Position numbers and translations under genes: made by a program | In this document: piece after piece, positions 1 to 11,409 of the stretch | Layout: each line of letters starts with the position of its first letter | Position numbering within the stretch: the first letter of the stretch is position 1 | The notes under the pieces: generated by a model | What the model was told of the DNA's origin: nothing | The model's input: only the letters and a program-made list of their open reading frames with translations | The model's database searches: none | Origin: Echinococcus granulosus | Taxonomy: Eukaryota > Platyhelminthes > Cestoda > Cyclophyllidea > Taeniidae | Direction of reading: 5' to 3' | NCBI RefSeq assembly: GCF_000524195.1 | Contig: NW_020170412.1 | Span: 355,949-419,948, forward strand | DNA: 64,000 bases

Positions 1-2557
1 TCTAGTCATTCTCTAGTCTATAGTGTCCCAATTGGCCATCTTGAACGAGGACATGACCAACGCGCGTGTGTATCCGTGATGCACCTGTTTGCACGGTCGG
101 TCCGGACACATACACATGCACGGAATATCAACCACCAGAGAGATGTTTACTTTATTTGCAACACCGCTCTGTGAGATAGTTTTCTCAACGTTCCGCATCA
201 ATTCACCCACATCTTCATTAAATTTATGCTTGTTGGATAAAAATATGCCATGATTTGAGGTTTTGACTCTAATATGAATGCCCTGATGAAACCTGTAATT
301 AATTGTAATTACTACCTGAGACATGGACGGTAGTAAATTCCTCTACATCCGATGTTTTTATCATTTGTTACCTTTGGTTATAGTTCTTTTTAGTTTCATC
401 TGATTACAAAGTATCAATCTTGGCTCCTGTTACCCCCAAAACTGGAATTCTAAATTTGTAGCTTCTTTCTTTAGAGCCCCTTGGCCTTGTGTTTAACACC
501 CTCAAACAAGTAATGAAAACGCGTTTTGACCAGCCTTCTCTTATGAAGTTGCAAATATATGTTTGATTCAATTCCTAGCATTCTCAAATACACTTACTTT
601 GTAATTTTGCCGCCTGAAGCATATTCCACCCACACAATTTGAGCAGTGCAGCAAGGAGCTCTTTTTGCGTTGCTTTCCCACCTCTTCCCGTGATAAAAAG
701 GTAATCGGGACGAAAGAGAGGTGATGAGTTTGCCTCGTTACACATTTCAGCCACTAATGGTGTGCTTTTTCGGTTTTTCCAATTATTACATTTACAAAAA
801 ACTGGATTTTAAATGACAAGGAGGGGGAAGTACTAGACCAATCACTTGTTTTTATAAGTTTTGACGTTCAGGAAGAAATCTCCAACTGTTTGACAATTTA
901 TTTCCTAAATCAACTTTTCTTTTGTAATATTTTCACCCCGTTAATGAGGTGATTAAATTAGCTTTCCTCTGGATTGTCGAGGCACGTTCATTTCATACTC
1001 ATTAGTTGAGCAGGTAGTATTTAATGTCGGTGAATAGGAAAAATAAGGGAAAAGACAAAAGATTCTATCTCGCTTGCTTGCGTAAAGACTAGAAGATGGA
1101 ATAAATAACACCACTTCCAATTAATTCAAACAGTAGTCAGGGTAGAACATGTGCCGCCATGTTTTGGGGGCATGGAGTGTACAAGCCGGGTGGAATTACA
1201 AGAGCAAGCGTTGAATAAACAAGCGCAAAGGTCCAGAGTTGTTAATCAAATGCTGTTCATTTCTAACGTGAAATAATATTTTAAAAGGAACTTATTTAGA
1301 AACAGAAATAGTCGTTGTAATCGTGGTGTTAAAGGCGTGTCCCCTCTTCCGTGGTTCAGTGGCCTCATGGCACCTGAGCTGCCAGCCTCCCAACCCTTCA
1401 ATGAGTCTAGGCATACAAGCGGTTGATTTTGATCTACCTTTTAGTAAAAATACCAACATTTCCCGCACACTCTGAAGCGATTAAAATAAATCCCCACGAT
1501 TAAAAAAACTTAACGAATTTACTCGATCGTGGGTGTAAACACCACTTCACAGACCGGAACTTTTAATAGTAGCTTAAGAAAAACCTCACACTGATAATTT
1601 TTATGGGAGCTTTGATTAAATTTTATTGTGCTCCTTGCTTCTCCCGCAGCCGTACTTGAGACTACGCTGCAATGGCATTTTGGGGTTTTGTATTCTGTAT
1701 AGACCAACGGAAAAAGAAACGCTATGAGGACTACGTCGCATTAAGGCAGCATTTAAACTTCCACCCTTTTGTAAATATTATATCAAAACAAACGATCTGG
1801 TCCTGTTTTGCCAGCTGATCTCCAATTTCCCGCTCCCAAATCATTATAACCTGGAGAAGGGTAATCTCTTCAAAAGATTTATTCTTCTTTTGTTAACAGA
1901 GTGAGAGAGAAGGATATGAAGTGGAGCAATTTAACTCACGGGATTAAAATGAAAACGCTAAATGCAAAAAGGGGTCCAATAAAGTATAAATTGTTTTCGG
2001 TCCCACCTCTTTTATCCCCATAAATGAAATCAAATTATTAATGTCCCCCCAAAATGAGACTAGTCTCACGTGGTGGTAGGTCCTAGTTAATGCAAAAAAT
2101 TACCCTTCTCTGAAACAGTACTTTGCAAGAATTTTGCTTGAAGCAATTAGGAAGACGACTGAAGGGATCACCGATCGGTGTATCTTTAGTTTAAAGCGAA
2201 GAAAGGGAAAGCCGCGCTAATTTATCTGCGCATTCACCACCAGAGTCGCAGCGTCAAGTATATGTGACACTGGTAGTGGACATGCTAATGGTAGCCGAAC
2301 AGCATCCCCATAAGCGTTGAATCATCCAGTGCTGTTAACCATTCAAACATCAAAGTTTTACAGCCAACGGCTATATTGCATGGCCCATGAAGAAGTGCGT
2401 TTACTGCTAGTATTATATTACCTTGTAGGACACAAAGGTAGCAGCTAGCGCCCAGCACGGTGATTAAATTGCGGTGGTAAAAACAAGTATTTTTTAAAAT
2501 AGCAAAAAAAGACCAATAAGAGATCAAAATGTGTTCTTCACTCCACCTCTGCGGACG
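1..2557. other. Intergenic, no recognisable gene
   Basis: The stretch downstream of the minus-strand GPCR gene is AT-leaning and carries only short, overlapping open frames without family motifs. The longest (13-324, minus, 103 codons) has a Cys-rich end but no recognisable domain, and I see no convincing splice sites joining it to anything. No obvious AATAAA polyadenylation signal for the GPCR was seen immediately below its stop codon. Confidence 0.5.
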
Positions 2558-5227
2558 TTATGTTCCCACCCGCCCATTGTTATCATTGTTTACTGGTTTT
2601 GATGGCCAAGAGCGGTTCAGACGTGCCGAGTAGAGGCTGGGTTTCCGAGGTTGTGATTTCACGGACATCCCAAGAGTATTGTTGATAGAGTGGGATTTAC
2701 GCGGCTTTTTAGGGGCCAGATTTACTTTCATTCGTTCATCCTGTAGGACTATTTTGTGGAAATGTGCAAAATCATCGCTGATCATGGATTCACTTTCTGT
2801 TGAGCCCTCCCTAAGGACAAGTGATGAGTTCTTCCCCACTGTAGAAGTTGTTGGCGACTTTTTAAGACGGAAGACTTCATAGGTGCTTTGTCGCCGCATT
2901 TGAAGGGACTGACGGTTATTCGCAGAGGAGGAACCTCGTGAGGACTCATTATCGCAACTTATGGAGACGCTTCGCTTGAAACGATCACGTTGGAGGGCCG
3001 CTGCTGTAGTCGGCAATGCTGGCACGACCTTGCCTTCTTGACGCTGTACCGGTTTATGCTCCTGCATCGTAGCAGATTCTACAATATCTCCGCAGTTGGA
3101 CACTTCTTCTAATGGAGCTAAAGTCCGGCATGACTTCGGCACGCCTTTACTGGAACTTCTACGTCGAAATATGTCAATAGGGGGCGCAGAGGTGGTTAGA
3201 GAAGGTGGTGGAGTGTGAACCTCTATGTTGACAAGCTTCTGATGCCGATTATTTTGAACGTGATGCACTGGGGAGTTCTTTAAGCTCCTTGTTGTCTCTT
3301 CGTCTGCACAGGGAAGCTCCTCATTAAAGGTTGAAGATGGTTCACACACCGTTACCACAGGTGCGGGTGAAGAAACACGAAGGAGGGATTGATCAGTCCT
3401 ACTGTTTGCAGAACCACTCTCTTGCTGTTTCACTGCATCAACCATAAAAGAACTCCTCGGAGTTTTTTCGTAGAATGATGAAGGAAGTAGGCTAGTCCGC
3501 TTAGTGGAACTCTCATTAATGCTTAGGGTTGCGCTTTCTCGAGTCAGAAATGTTAAGCTTGCAGGGTCAAGATGCTGCAGGCTATGGTTCACTTGTTGTA
3601 TGCCTAATTGGTTTTGCCCAGTTTGATACTCGGGAAATTTTTGATCTCCTCCATAACCCTCCTTTTCTCCACTTGGGTAGGGCGGTGTTTTATCATTTGT
3701 GGAGCATCTCTGCAGTCGACGTGTGCGCTTGCTCAATGAGGAGATTCTCGGCTCTGAGACATCAGATTTTCGCTTTGTGTCAAATAAATTCTTCACTTGC
3801 TCATTGTGTTGATGAAACCCCGTGCGAAAAATGAACTGAAAACCACAACAATGAATTTTGTAAACCGGAGTGCCAAATGCATTTCTTCGATACTTGTGAA
3901 AGGCTCGAGTTTTAATGGAACTGCGATCGGAGGTAGGAATATCCGGGAATCCACGAAGACTACCGCGTAGTCGTGTGAGACTGAGATTCCGCGTTCGCTG
4001 AAATCGTATGGTCACTCTTTTCATAAGAAGCCGCATCGTATCAGTCATGCAGCCGTAGAGGCAGGGGTTCAAACAACCCGAACACATGGCTAGAAGTTTG
4101 AGAATGAGATCAATTATCTTTGCGTGACCACCAAGAAGCAGACGAGACTGAGGCACAATGTCTGAGATGTTATATTTCCGTTCAAACGATCTGGGTGGTC
4201 GAACTGAGGCATTAAGATCTTCGTGGATGAAAACCAGATTGTTATCACGCGATGGTAAAAGGAGGGATTTTATGTTAACCACACTACTTAAATTGCTCTG
4301 AGTGCCCTCAAATAACGGGAACAAGTTAATGGGATTTCGTTTCTGTGCTCGATAAGCGTAGACTTCTAGAATGATGGAGAAAACATTCCATGGAGTCCAG
4401 CAGATAAAGAAGCAGATAACAATGGCAATAAGGATCTTGTTTGTGCGCTTCTTTCTCTCCAAATCGCGTTTTCGAAAGCGTCTCTCATGTAGCCGAAAGT
4501 AAATCCGAGTGTAGAGAGTGGCAGTAAGGAGAAGAGGTAGAAAGAACTGTACAGTGAAGGTGAAGATAGTGTAACAGAGCCGAATCTCCGGGGAAGGCCA
4601 CTCTTCCACGCAATAGTGATACTCCATCGGTTCTCTCTGTCCGTCTTCCAGCCTAGTCACTGCTTGACTGCTTTTATTGAAGATGGCTATGGGAATTACA
4701 CTAATAACACTGATTACAGCAATTGCAACGAGGGTAAGGGACGCAGAACCCCGAGGCATACGTCTGCGCAGGGGATAGACAATGATATTATACCGGTCAA
4801 TGCCGATAACAAGGATAACGAGGCAAGAGATGTGCATTGGAAGCCCGAAGGTGGAGAAGACTAACTGGCAGGCAAGGTTAGAGAAGTATACACGCTCCTG
4901 CATCTCATAGTAGGCTTGCATGGGCATATTGAATCCCGACATAAAGATGTCGGAGATGGCGAGCGCGAGAACGAAGCGATTGGTGATATTGTGGAGGGAT
5001 TTAGGATGCCAGATGAGAAGAAAGAAAACCACAGCTGCATTGGTTGTGACGCCGATTACAGCAAAGAGAGCGTAGAGGAGGATAAGAATGACGCGTACCC
5101 ATACGATGCGATGCGAACTGAAGTAGGCGTCACCGTAAATGGAATAGAGGAGGTCACCTGGAAAGGAACTTCCATTCTGCAAACTTGGTAGATTCTCTGT
5201 GGAGAACAGACCTGAGAAGTCTAGCAT
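2558..5227 (-). CDS. Neuropeptide Y/F receptor-like class A GPCR, intronless
   Basis: A predicted seven-transmembrane plasma-membrane receptor of 889 residues in one exon. An in-frame TAA lies five codons upstream of this ATG, so the start is the first available. Approximate layout: TM1 43-72 with the GxxxN region (N63), TM2 83-107, Cys120 at the top of TM3, DRY at 144-146, TM4 163-183, the Cys206 partner in extracellular loop 2, TM5 217-242, TM6 264-288 with CWTP at 276-279, and TM7 369-392 with NPCLY at 387-391 (the NPxxY motif). The loop-2 pattern Cys-Val-Glu-x-Trp-Pro running into TM5 is typical of NPY/NPF receptors, so a peptide ligand and Gi-type coupling are inferred, not shown. Extracellular loop 3 is about 80 residues and carries N-x-S/T sites (N312, N339, N353), far longer than usual. 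The intracellular tail runs to about 490 residues, rich in Ser, Arg and Lys. Other peptide GPCR subfamilies remain possible. Confidence 0.9.
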   Translation of the reverse strand: MLDFSGLFSTENLPSLQNGSSFPGDLLYSIYGDAYFSSHRIVWVRVILILLYALFAVIGVTTNAAVVFFLLIWHPKSLHNITNRFVLALAISDIFMSGFNMPMQAYYEMQERVYFSNLACQLVFSTFGLPMHISCLVILVIGIDRYNIIVYPLRRRMPRGSASLTLVAIAVISVISVIPIAIFNKSSQAVTRLEDGQREPMEYHYCVEEWPSPEIRLCYTIFTFTVQFFLPLLLTATLYTRIYFRLHERRFRKRDLERKKRTNKILIAIVICFFICWTPWNVFSIILEVYAYRAQKRNPINLFPLFEGTQSNLSSVVNIKSLLLPSRDNNLVFIHEDLNASVRPPRSFERKYNISDIVPQSRLLLGGHAKIIDLILKLLAMCSGCLNPCLYGCMTDTMRLLMKRVTIRFQRTRNLSLTRLRGSLRGFPDIPTSDRSSIKTRAFHKYRRNAFGTPVYKIHCCGFQFIFRTGFHQHNEQVKNLFDTKRKSDVSEPRISSLSKRTRRLQRCSTNDKTPPYPSGEKEGYGGDQKFPEYQTGQNQLGIQQVNHSLQHLDPASLTFLTRESATLSINESSTKRTSLLPSSFYEKTPRSSFMVDAVKQQESGSANSRTDQSLLRVSSPAPVVTVCEPSSTFNEELPCADEETTRSLKNSPVHHVQNNRHQKLVNIEVHTPPPSLTTSAPPIDIFRRRSSSKGVPKSCRTLAPLEEVSNCGDIVESATMQEHKPVQRQEGKVVPALPTTAAALQRDRFKRSVSISCDNESSRGSSSANNRQSLQMRRQSTYEVFRLKKSPTTSTVGKNSSLVLREGSTESESMISDDFAHFHKIVLQDERMKVNLAPKKPRKSHSINNTLGMSVKSQPRKPSLYSARLNRSWPSKPVNNDNNGRVGT

Positions 5228-6089
5228 CCTCGTACGGACTTAACAGAGGGAGTCATGAGCATCATCTGGTTGCAGGGGAAACCACCTTGTGAAAAGCTGA
5301 ACCAAAATTAAATTATTTTTAATGGGGCCTATTTTTAAACCCCGTCTGCCTCCTTCCGCCTGCTTAGCCGAGGAGATCATTAGTACGACCCGTTTGAGTC
5401 GGATGATGCGACTAATTAGGCCCTATCAACAAAAATTTTAAAGGCGCTTCTAGATTACCAAAGTAGTGGATGGTGGAGGAGGCAATGGATGGTATAAAAT
5501 GGATATCTAATGACCTAAACCACAACAGTGATATTTACTCCTCCCCTAGTAGATGATTTTAAGTGGTTAGGGAAAGAAGGCACTATGATACTTCAATTAT
5601 TTGTACCCCACTTCCAACATTATGCATCCGCCACAGCTCTTCTGTGCAATAGTAACATATCTTCTGCCACACTCCTAATGACTTCTTCAAACTTTGGGGA
5701 GGACTAGGGACGCTACATTGATGGCGGAGGAAACTTTCCTGATTTCGACAGCTGGTTGCCAAACCTTAATGCGACGCGAAGAGGGCATGTGCCGATGATG
5801 GAAGAATCTGAGAAGTTCACTAACAGAATGGCCTAAAATGGCGTCCGCCATCGACAAATACTCAAATTCCGTGTTTTAAAGGAATGCTTTTTACAGCTAA
5901 AGCGACACTAGCCGTGAACCATCCGGAAAAATTTACCATGGAGCTGACTCCGGTAATCTTATGAAGGTGTCAATGAAGTGAACACGAGATACCTCCACCT
6001 CTCTACTGGCTGAGTAGAACGCAAATAGATATGGGTAGATGGCACTGAAATGCGAACAAGGAGGCAAGAAAAATATCCGCTAAACTTCA
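5228..6089. other. Upstream region of the GPCR gene
   Basis: This should hold the promoter and 5' UTR of the minus-strand GPCR gene. I see no TATA box or other element I can place with confidence, and no coding exon. Confidence 0.35.
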
Positions 6090-6109
6090 CCTCCCCAAAA
6101 TTGTTTTAA

Positions 6110-6310
6110 GCCCCATCCTTATTTTGATGACCGCTTTTTTGCCAGCGCCCATACGAATAGTGGCGAACATACAGGGTGGCCAACACGTCTCCTCTTTCCC
6201 CAATAAAGTTGCTAAACAGGACGATCCTATGGGTTTAGTGAAATTGCCAAGCGAGATTAGTGACTTTGCGGTCAGCTGCACTCAAATTTAATGACTGGTG
6301 CCATTGGTTC
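6110..6310 (+). repeat. Dispersed repeat, family 2, copy 1
   Basis: About 200 bp that can be aligned by eye to about 24815-25015. Shared anchors in order include a GGAC/CAACAC block, a TTTCCC-AATAA block, AATTGCCAAG followed by a GATTAGTGAC block, and a CAG-TG-TGCAC-CAAATT block. The copies are diverged and neither has an open frame that survives in the other. The class of element is unknown. Confidence 0.45.
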
Positions 6311-9300
6311 GTGGGTGTTTACCCTACAGCCCTGACCAAGTTGTGGTGGCCGACGCCGGGGTAGACCAAAGGGAGCGTCGGGGACGATGATCAAAAGAAG
6401 GGGGGAGGGCTATGTATTCCTCACTTGTTAGTTAATCTCTTTGTTTTGGTTTCACGGGCGTGGAAGGACGTGGTCATTGTACTTTTGCTAGGAGGCATGG
6501 CCTTCGGATCACGCCAGTAGCTCCCCCCATCCAGCCCTTCTGTACGTCTTCCCATGAGTTACATCTTCCTTTGCCTTTAGGGGAGGCTTTAAGGCGCTAC
6601 GCTACTCTCCGTCTTTTTAATAATTAAGTAGCATTTCTGTGTATTAAACAACGAGATAAGAAAAAGTTATTGTCGATCTAGTGCCTTCCTTGTTTATGAT
6701 TTAATTTCCCCAGTCACAGAACGTAGGCGTACACCCTTGATTTTTGATTACCAAAAAGAATCACATTAGACACAGGTAATTCAAATCAGCTAAGCAATTA
6801 ACTCGTTGGTTCTAGTCTCTGCTGACTGGATTTCTGGTTCATAGAAGGGCACTCAGCAAGCGCAATGGCTAACCTACTGGCTAAATGGGAATTTTTTGAA
6901 CATTGGCGAGGCTTTTTAGTGGTTTGTATTGGATTCTGCAAGGATTAATGCCAATTTTACCCAGAAATTTCCTAAAACCTACCATCGATTACGGAATTTT
7001 AACTTTTTCCCTCTAGTTACGCATCAAGATATAATCAAGTTAGCTCAAGGTTTGACGGCGAACCAGCTTCACAAAGAAGAATAAAAGGGTAAGTGAGGCG
7101 ACTTTAACTCACTGAACATGCAAATGCTGAAAAAATTCTGGCTAATAAATAGAAATACCTTGAGGGACTTAATTAATTTCAAGGAAGTTGAAATATCTGG
7201 TCTAGAGAAGTCAGATTAACTGTAGAGCAAAAATTTTGTTGGCCAGGCCAACTCTCAAAGGAGGACAGAGGGGAGAAAAACTATTCACCCACGTAACGAT
7301 GGCAAATCTCTGAGGTATTCGTATTCATTCAGTTACATATTAGCTGCGAATAAACAAAGCAAGTCCAATCAGTCAAGCTGGAAATGAGATGTGAATAACT
7401 TCAACCTAGAATTGTGGACGAGGATGAATAGGAATGATCCCTTGATGAAATTTTTCATCATCATCAGTTTCATAGCTGCGATTAGTACACAATGAATAAC
7501 TTTGAATAGCAAACCTCTGTACCTTTTCTTGATAGGTAAAATCAGACTAGATAATGTTTCCCCCAAAATGTTTCCCGGTGCTGAGGGTCCAACTGCGTGA
7601 AGTGCGAACATTATAGCAACCAGTTGCATTAATTTGTGAGCCGCCAACAGATTAGTCGAGTTTATGGTAGTGGAATACGTATGTTACTAAGAGAAGCACC
7701 CGGTCCACCTATTACTGACAGTCGGCGTTGCGCTCGGCTGATAGAGACGCAGGTAATGAAGTGGCCGATTTTTGCAGGATGGATATTCTGGCAGAAAACT
7801 TATAAACTTGAAAATTTTAATGACAAATATGCGGTTTAATCTATTTATATACTTATTCAAAAGTGAAAAAAACTGTTCGCCAATCCAAAAGTTGGGGTTA
7901 CAGCGCCACCACGCTCGTGCCTTTGTTGTTCCGTCGACGGAATCATTTGCCTCCATGTATAGCCAACATGCCGACCCTCCTGTGCGCATGTCTCAAGAGC
8001 TCACAGAGCATTTATACTCAACGTAGCTGGCAGAGTTTAAACGCCACACACGACGCAACATTAAGAAATGTTATTAATTGAGGGCAGCTTTAAGAACTCC
8101 TTCATTAAACTCCTGTGTGCGCCAAAAATATGTGGCAACTAATTGCCAACCAGAGCATTCCGGAGTGGAATTTGTGCTATTTCAAGGCTGCGTCGTTAAA
8201 ATCTGAGAATACTCGGACCAAGATGACACTCTCATGAAACATGTAGCAGCTTGAGTGCAGAGAGTCAATTTGGCAATAAGTGAACTTTTGAATTTATTTA
8301 GAGATAACACCTAAGTCTTTTAGGCTAACAAAATCATTAACCTATAGAAGGAAGAAAGTTTGCGTCCAAAACACTGCAATTTTTACTAAAATGTACTTTT
8401 TGCCAATGTATTAACGGAATGGAAATAAAAATCCCTGTAATTTGCGTTGACATCTGGTGAAATGTCATTCGCCTGTTGTTTAATTTTCTTAAGTTTCCTC
8501 TTTACGAATCTGTTTTACTGTAAAGCACAATTTTTCTTTCACATTTGACAGGGATATCAATGCTTTAAATTACACTAAAGTGGCTGTGGAGAAGAGACCG
8601 TGAGAATGCAAACTCTTAAATAGTTTTCAAGGACGATTTTCTTCAAATCGGGAAAGTCGTGGATGTCCCAAGTGAAACTTATCATAAGACGAACATTTAA
8701 GTAATCCAATCTACAGTTTAGAAGTTTCGCATGATATTCCAAACGGGTATTTTAGGATGGAAAAAACGTCAGCTCATTAATATTGCCCGTATAAAGTCAA
8801 GACTACTTCAATTTACAGATAAGAAATAAAAAAATGTAGAAGAATCATTACTACATACAAATAAACCCACTTTAATGTAGTGAGGATTCCTGTAAAGCAT
8901 CAGGTACTGTGATCTCTCCTTCCAGGCTTAAGTGCCCTTTTCCTCTGGCCTTCAGCCATTGGGTAGATTTTGCAACCAATCAGAGGGCATAAAGAAAGCA
9001 GTAGCAGCCAATGCTTGATGTGCCACTGCGCAACCCATAGAGTCCGGTGTCATCTGCTTTCGGTAGTTAACTTATAATTTAGCGGAATTAATGTGTATAT
9101 GTTGCATACTGGCTGTCAGGAGCTCTAAGGAGGATTAACTGCTGCAATTCAAGTGTTTCGTTGGCTCATTGCCCAATTATTACTGACCGTTTCTTTGCCG
9201 CCATCAAATGTTCCTCTAAGATATGACGCATATTTGTGACGGAGGACACAGAGGTGAGAACCGGGAGGTAGGTGAGGAAGTAAAAAGTGTCATATTTTAA

Positions 9301-9564
9301 ACAAATTCTGGGTAAAAGAGGGATGATACATTACATGAACATGATGAACTAGAGGCGAAAAGTTCAGTTCAAGTAAATAATTATTCATTTTGCTACCTGC
9401 TTTTTGATATTCCCTTAAAACCCAAATTGCGGACCTTAACTACATATAGGGTGTCTTTGCTCGGATGTTAGTCTGTTTCGACTTCACATCTTATGTCTAC
9501 GACATCTGTTGCAGTGACAACTTACTACAAGCCAGTTATTGCCGGAAAAAGTTGACTAGCGTCA
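6311..9564. other. Intergenic, no recognisable gene
   Basis: Only short open frames on both strands, the longest about 100 codons around 7690-7990. None has a recognisable domain, and they overlap each other in opposite orientations. Nothing else of note was seen. Confidence 0.45.
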
Positions 9565-10365
9565 CTGTGTCGTGAAAGTCTAAAAAATGCATAATACTAG
9601 AGCTGAAAATGAATAAAGATATGCAAAATGGCTGGGAGGCTACTGTCATGGATCAGAAGCTGTGCTACTCAGCAAGAATACAATCGGGGAGCATTGAGTG
9701 CTTTCCTAATCAAAAAGTACATTTAAACAAACGCTCTCTTCATTTGAGCGTCACGTCTGGCGCTCCCCTTGATCAACCTTCCGAGAAGGTCATCGTAACG
9801 TAGTCGGTGCTGTAGGAAAAGCACCAACTTACCAAAAGGCTAGTCATCGAATTTATGTGCAACTGAGAAGATATTCGACTTCAGCATCACTGATCCCTTT
9901 TGGCAACTTCACTGTCCTCTGGATTTCCTCCCCTTTTGGGAACACTGTTAAGAGAAGCGTAATGGACAGATCATCTTGTGTATCCACCGAGGAACAGAAT
10001 TTAAACCGGTTCTGTGGGCATAATGCTTCGCGTATATTCCTCCTTGCCACCTGGTGTACACTGTCCATTCAACAAGAAGAGAAGTGGAGGAGGTTTTAGA
10101 GCGCCAAAGGTGGACCTATTACTACGGTCACAGAAATCAAGGCAGTTGTTCTCTAGGATAGAGTTTGCCTTACACTGCTACCAATGCAGAGCCCTGAGTC
10201 TTGCCTGAAGAGGAAAGAAATCATAATACTAGGGGGAATATGTATCTCTGACGTAGGGAGGGGCTGAGGAGCCACTGATATGACCTGGAGGCCATGCGAT
10301 CAAGCGGAAGTACAAAGATGGAGCCCTCGGTACCCGCGTAATCGAAAAGAAGAGTTGGGTAAGTA
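9565..10365 (+). mobile_element. TRIM-like element, copy A (two terminal repeats, shortened interior)
   Basis: A degenerate terminal repeat at about 9565-9735 (blocks CATAATACT, GCTACTG-CATGG, AGTACAATC-GGAGC, TTTAAACAAAC) is followed by an interior. The interior aligns to the one at 61640-61790 through a TTCATTTG-GCGTCA block, a GTAGTCG-TGCTGTA block and a CAAAAGGC block. A second, better preserved terminal repeat lies at about 10180-10365. The interior is only about 450 bp, shorter than in the copies at 52.7 and 61.5 kb, so it probably has an internal deletion. No protein is encoded. It sits about 0.8 kb upstream of the phosphatase start codon. The exact ends and any target-site duplication could not be set by eye. 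Confidence 0.6.
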
Positions 10366-11172
10366 ATCAATCTCATACGGCAGCATTTATTGCATAATAA
10401 CACGTATTTATAAAATTGCGTCATGTTTTCTGCTCTATACTGGCAGCAGTAACAATGTCATCTCAACCCCTTTATTAATCAGACACATTATTAAGTTTAT
10501 ATACTTTGTGAGAAATATTACCCTTCTCCTAGGGTTATTATACCTACAGTTAAGATAAATACGTGGAAGAACCACTGATCGAAGAAGCATAGACACACCG
10601 TCAGTTGACGCATAACCTCCAAACCCTCGCCCAAATTGTAAACAAAAGTTCAACAAAGCAGATCCGTAAATGGTGTGTATCCAAGCCTGGTAACATACAC
10701 ACACACATATACGCACCGTCGAATCAGATTTGCACAACTGATTCGTGGCCCACCAATACTCGGTCCAACTCTACATGTATGCACATGCATCGTTGTGTTA
10801 GTGAAAGTGACATCGCCTTCCACCGCTGCAGTCACACCACACACATACGGCAAATGCGGCTCCACCTGTAAGTCCTTCCCATGGCGACATTCCTAAACGG
10901 AAATCTTGAGCCCTGCTTTCGGTCCAGCGGTACTGGCCTTTACTCGAAATGGCACAGTTGTAGCATTTACATAGAATTTGAAGTGTTTGAGATTGTACAA
11001 ACTTGATGTCTTTATTAGTCGTTCAGAAATATTCCCAACTCAATGCTCGTGTACATAGGTGACTTGATAATTCGTCCATCTTGTCAATGTTAGACGCAGT
11101 GTAGAAGGAGGAAGGAGATAGGGTTAAGGGCAATACTGGTATTCTAAGTAGGAACTTCACATCCCATTTTCA
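10366..11172 (+). promoter_or_regulatory. Upstream region of the receptor phosphatase gene
   Basis: This stretch should contain the promoter and 5' UTR. It includes a CA-rich patch near 10697-10711 and a second one around 10836-10850. An in-frame TAG at 11149-11151 lies just before the ATG used for the phosphatase. No core promoter element was identified. Confidence 0.3.
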
Positions 11173-11409
11173 ATGAATGGCACCGTTGTGTATTTTGGTT
11201 GTAGGTTCCTTCTATGCCTTCTAACTGGATTGAGCTCTGTCAATTTAGCCGAAGCAGAAAGGTGTTTCGACTCATGGATATTTACTGACCATCCTGTTGC
11301 CATCAGTATTAAACCGTCCTTTAAGAAACACACAAGCACCATCGGACAACAGAGGAAACGTGATGTACAATGGATCTTTGAACTTCTCAACAGGGCTGAT
11401 AGCGTACAG
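11173..11409 (+). CDS. Phosphatase exon 1: signal peptide and N-terminus
   Basis: It encodes residues 1-79. The first 29 residues have a hydrophobic core around FLLCLLTGL and a small-residue site at AEA, a typical secretory signal with likely cleavage near residue 29. The donor is CAG|GTAACG, phase 0. The ATG is the first one after an in-frame TAG 24 nt upstream. This exon is part of the full gene entry above. Confidence 0.8.

Noticed and set aside
13..324. 103-codon minus-strand frame with a Cys-rich end
   Set aside because: No family motif, no supporting splice sites or neighbours. It could be an exon of a gene cut by the window edge but this cannot be supported.
2679..5191. Several plus-strand frames antisense to the GPCR
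   Set aside because: They are shadows of the strongly open minus-strand coding frame.
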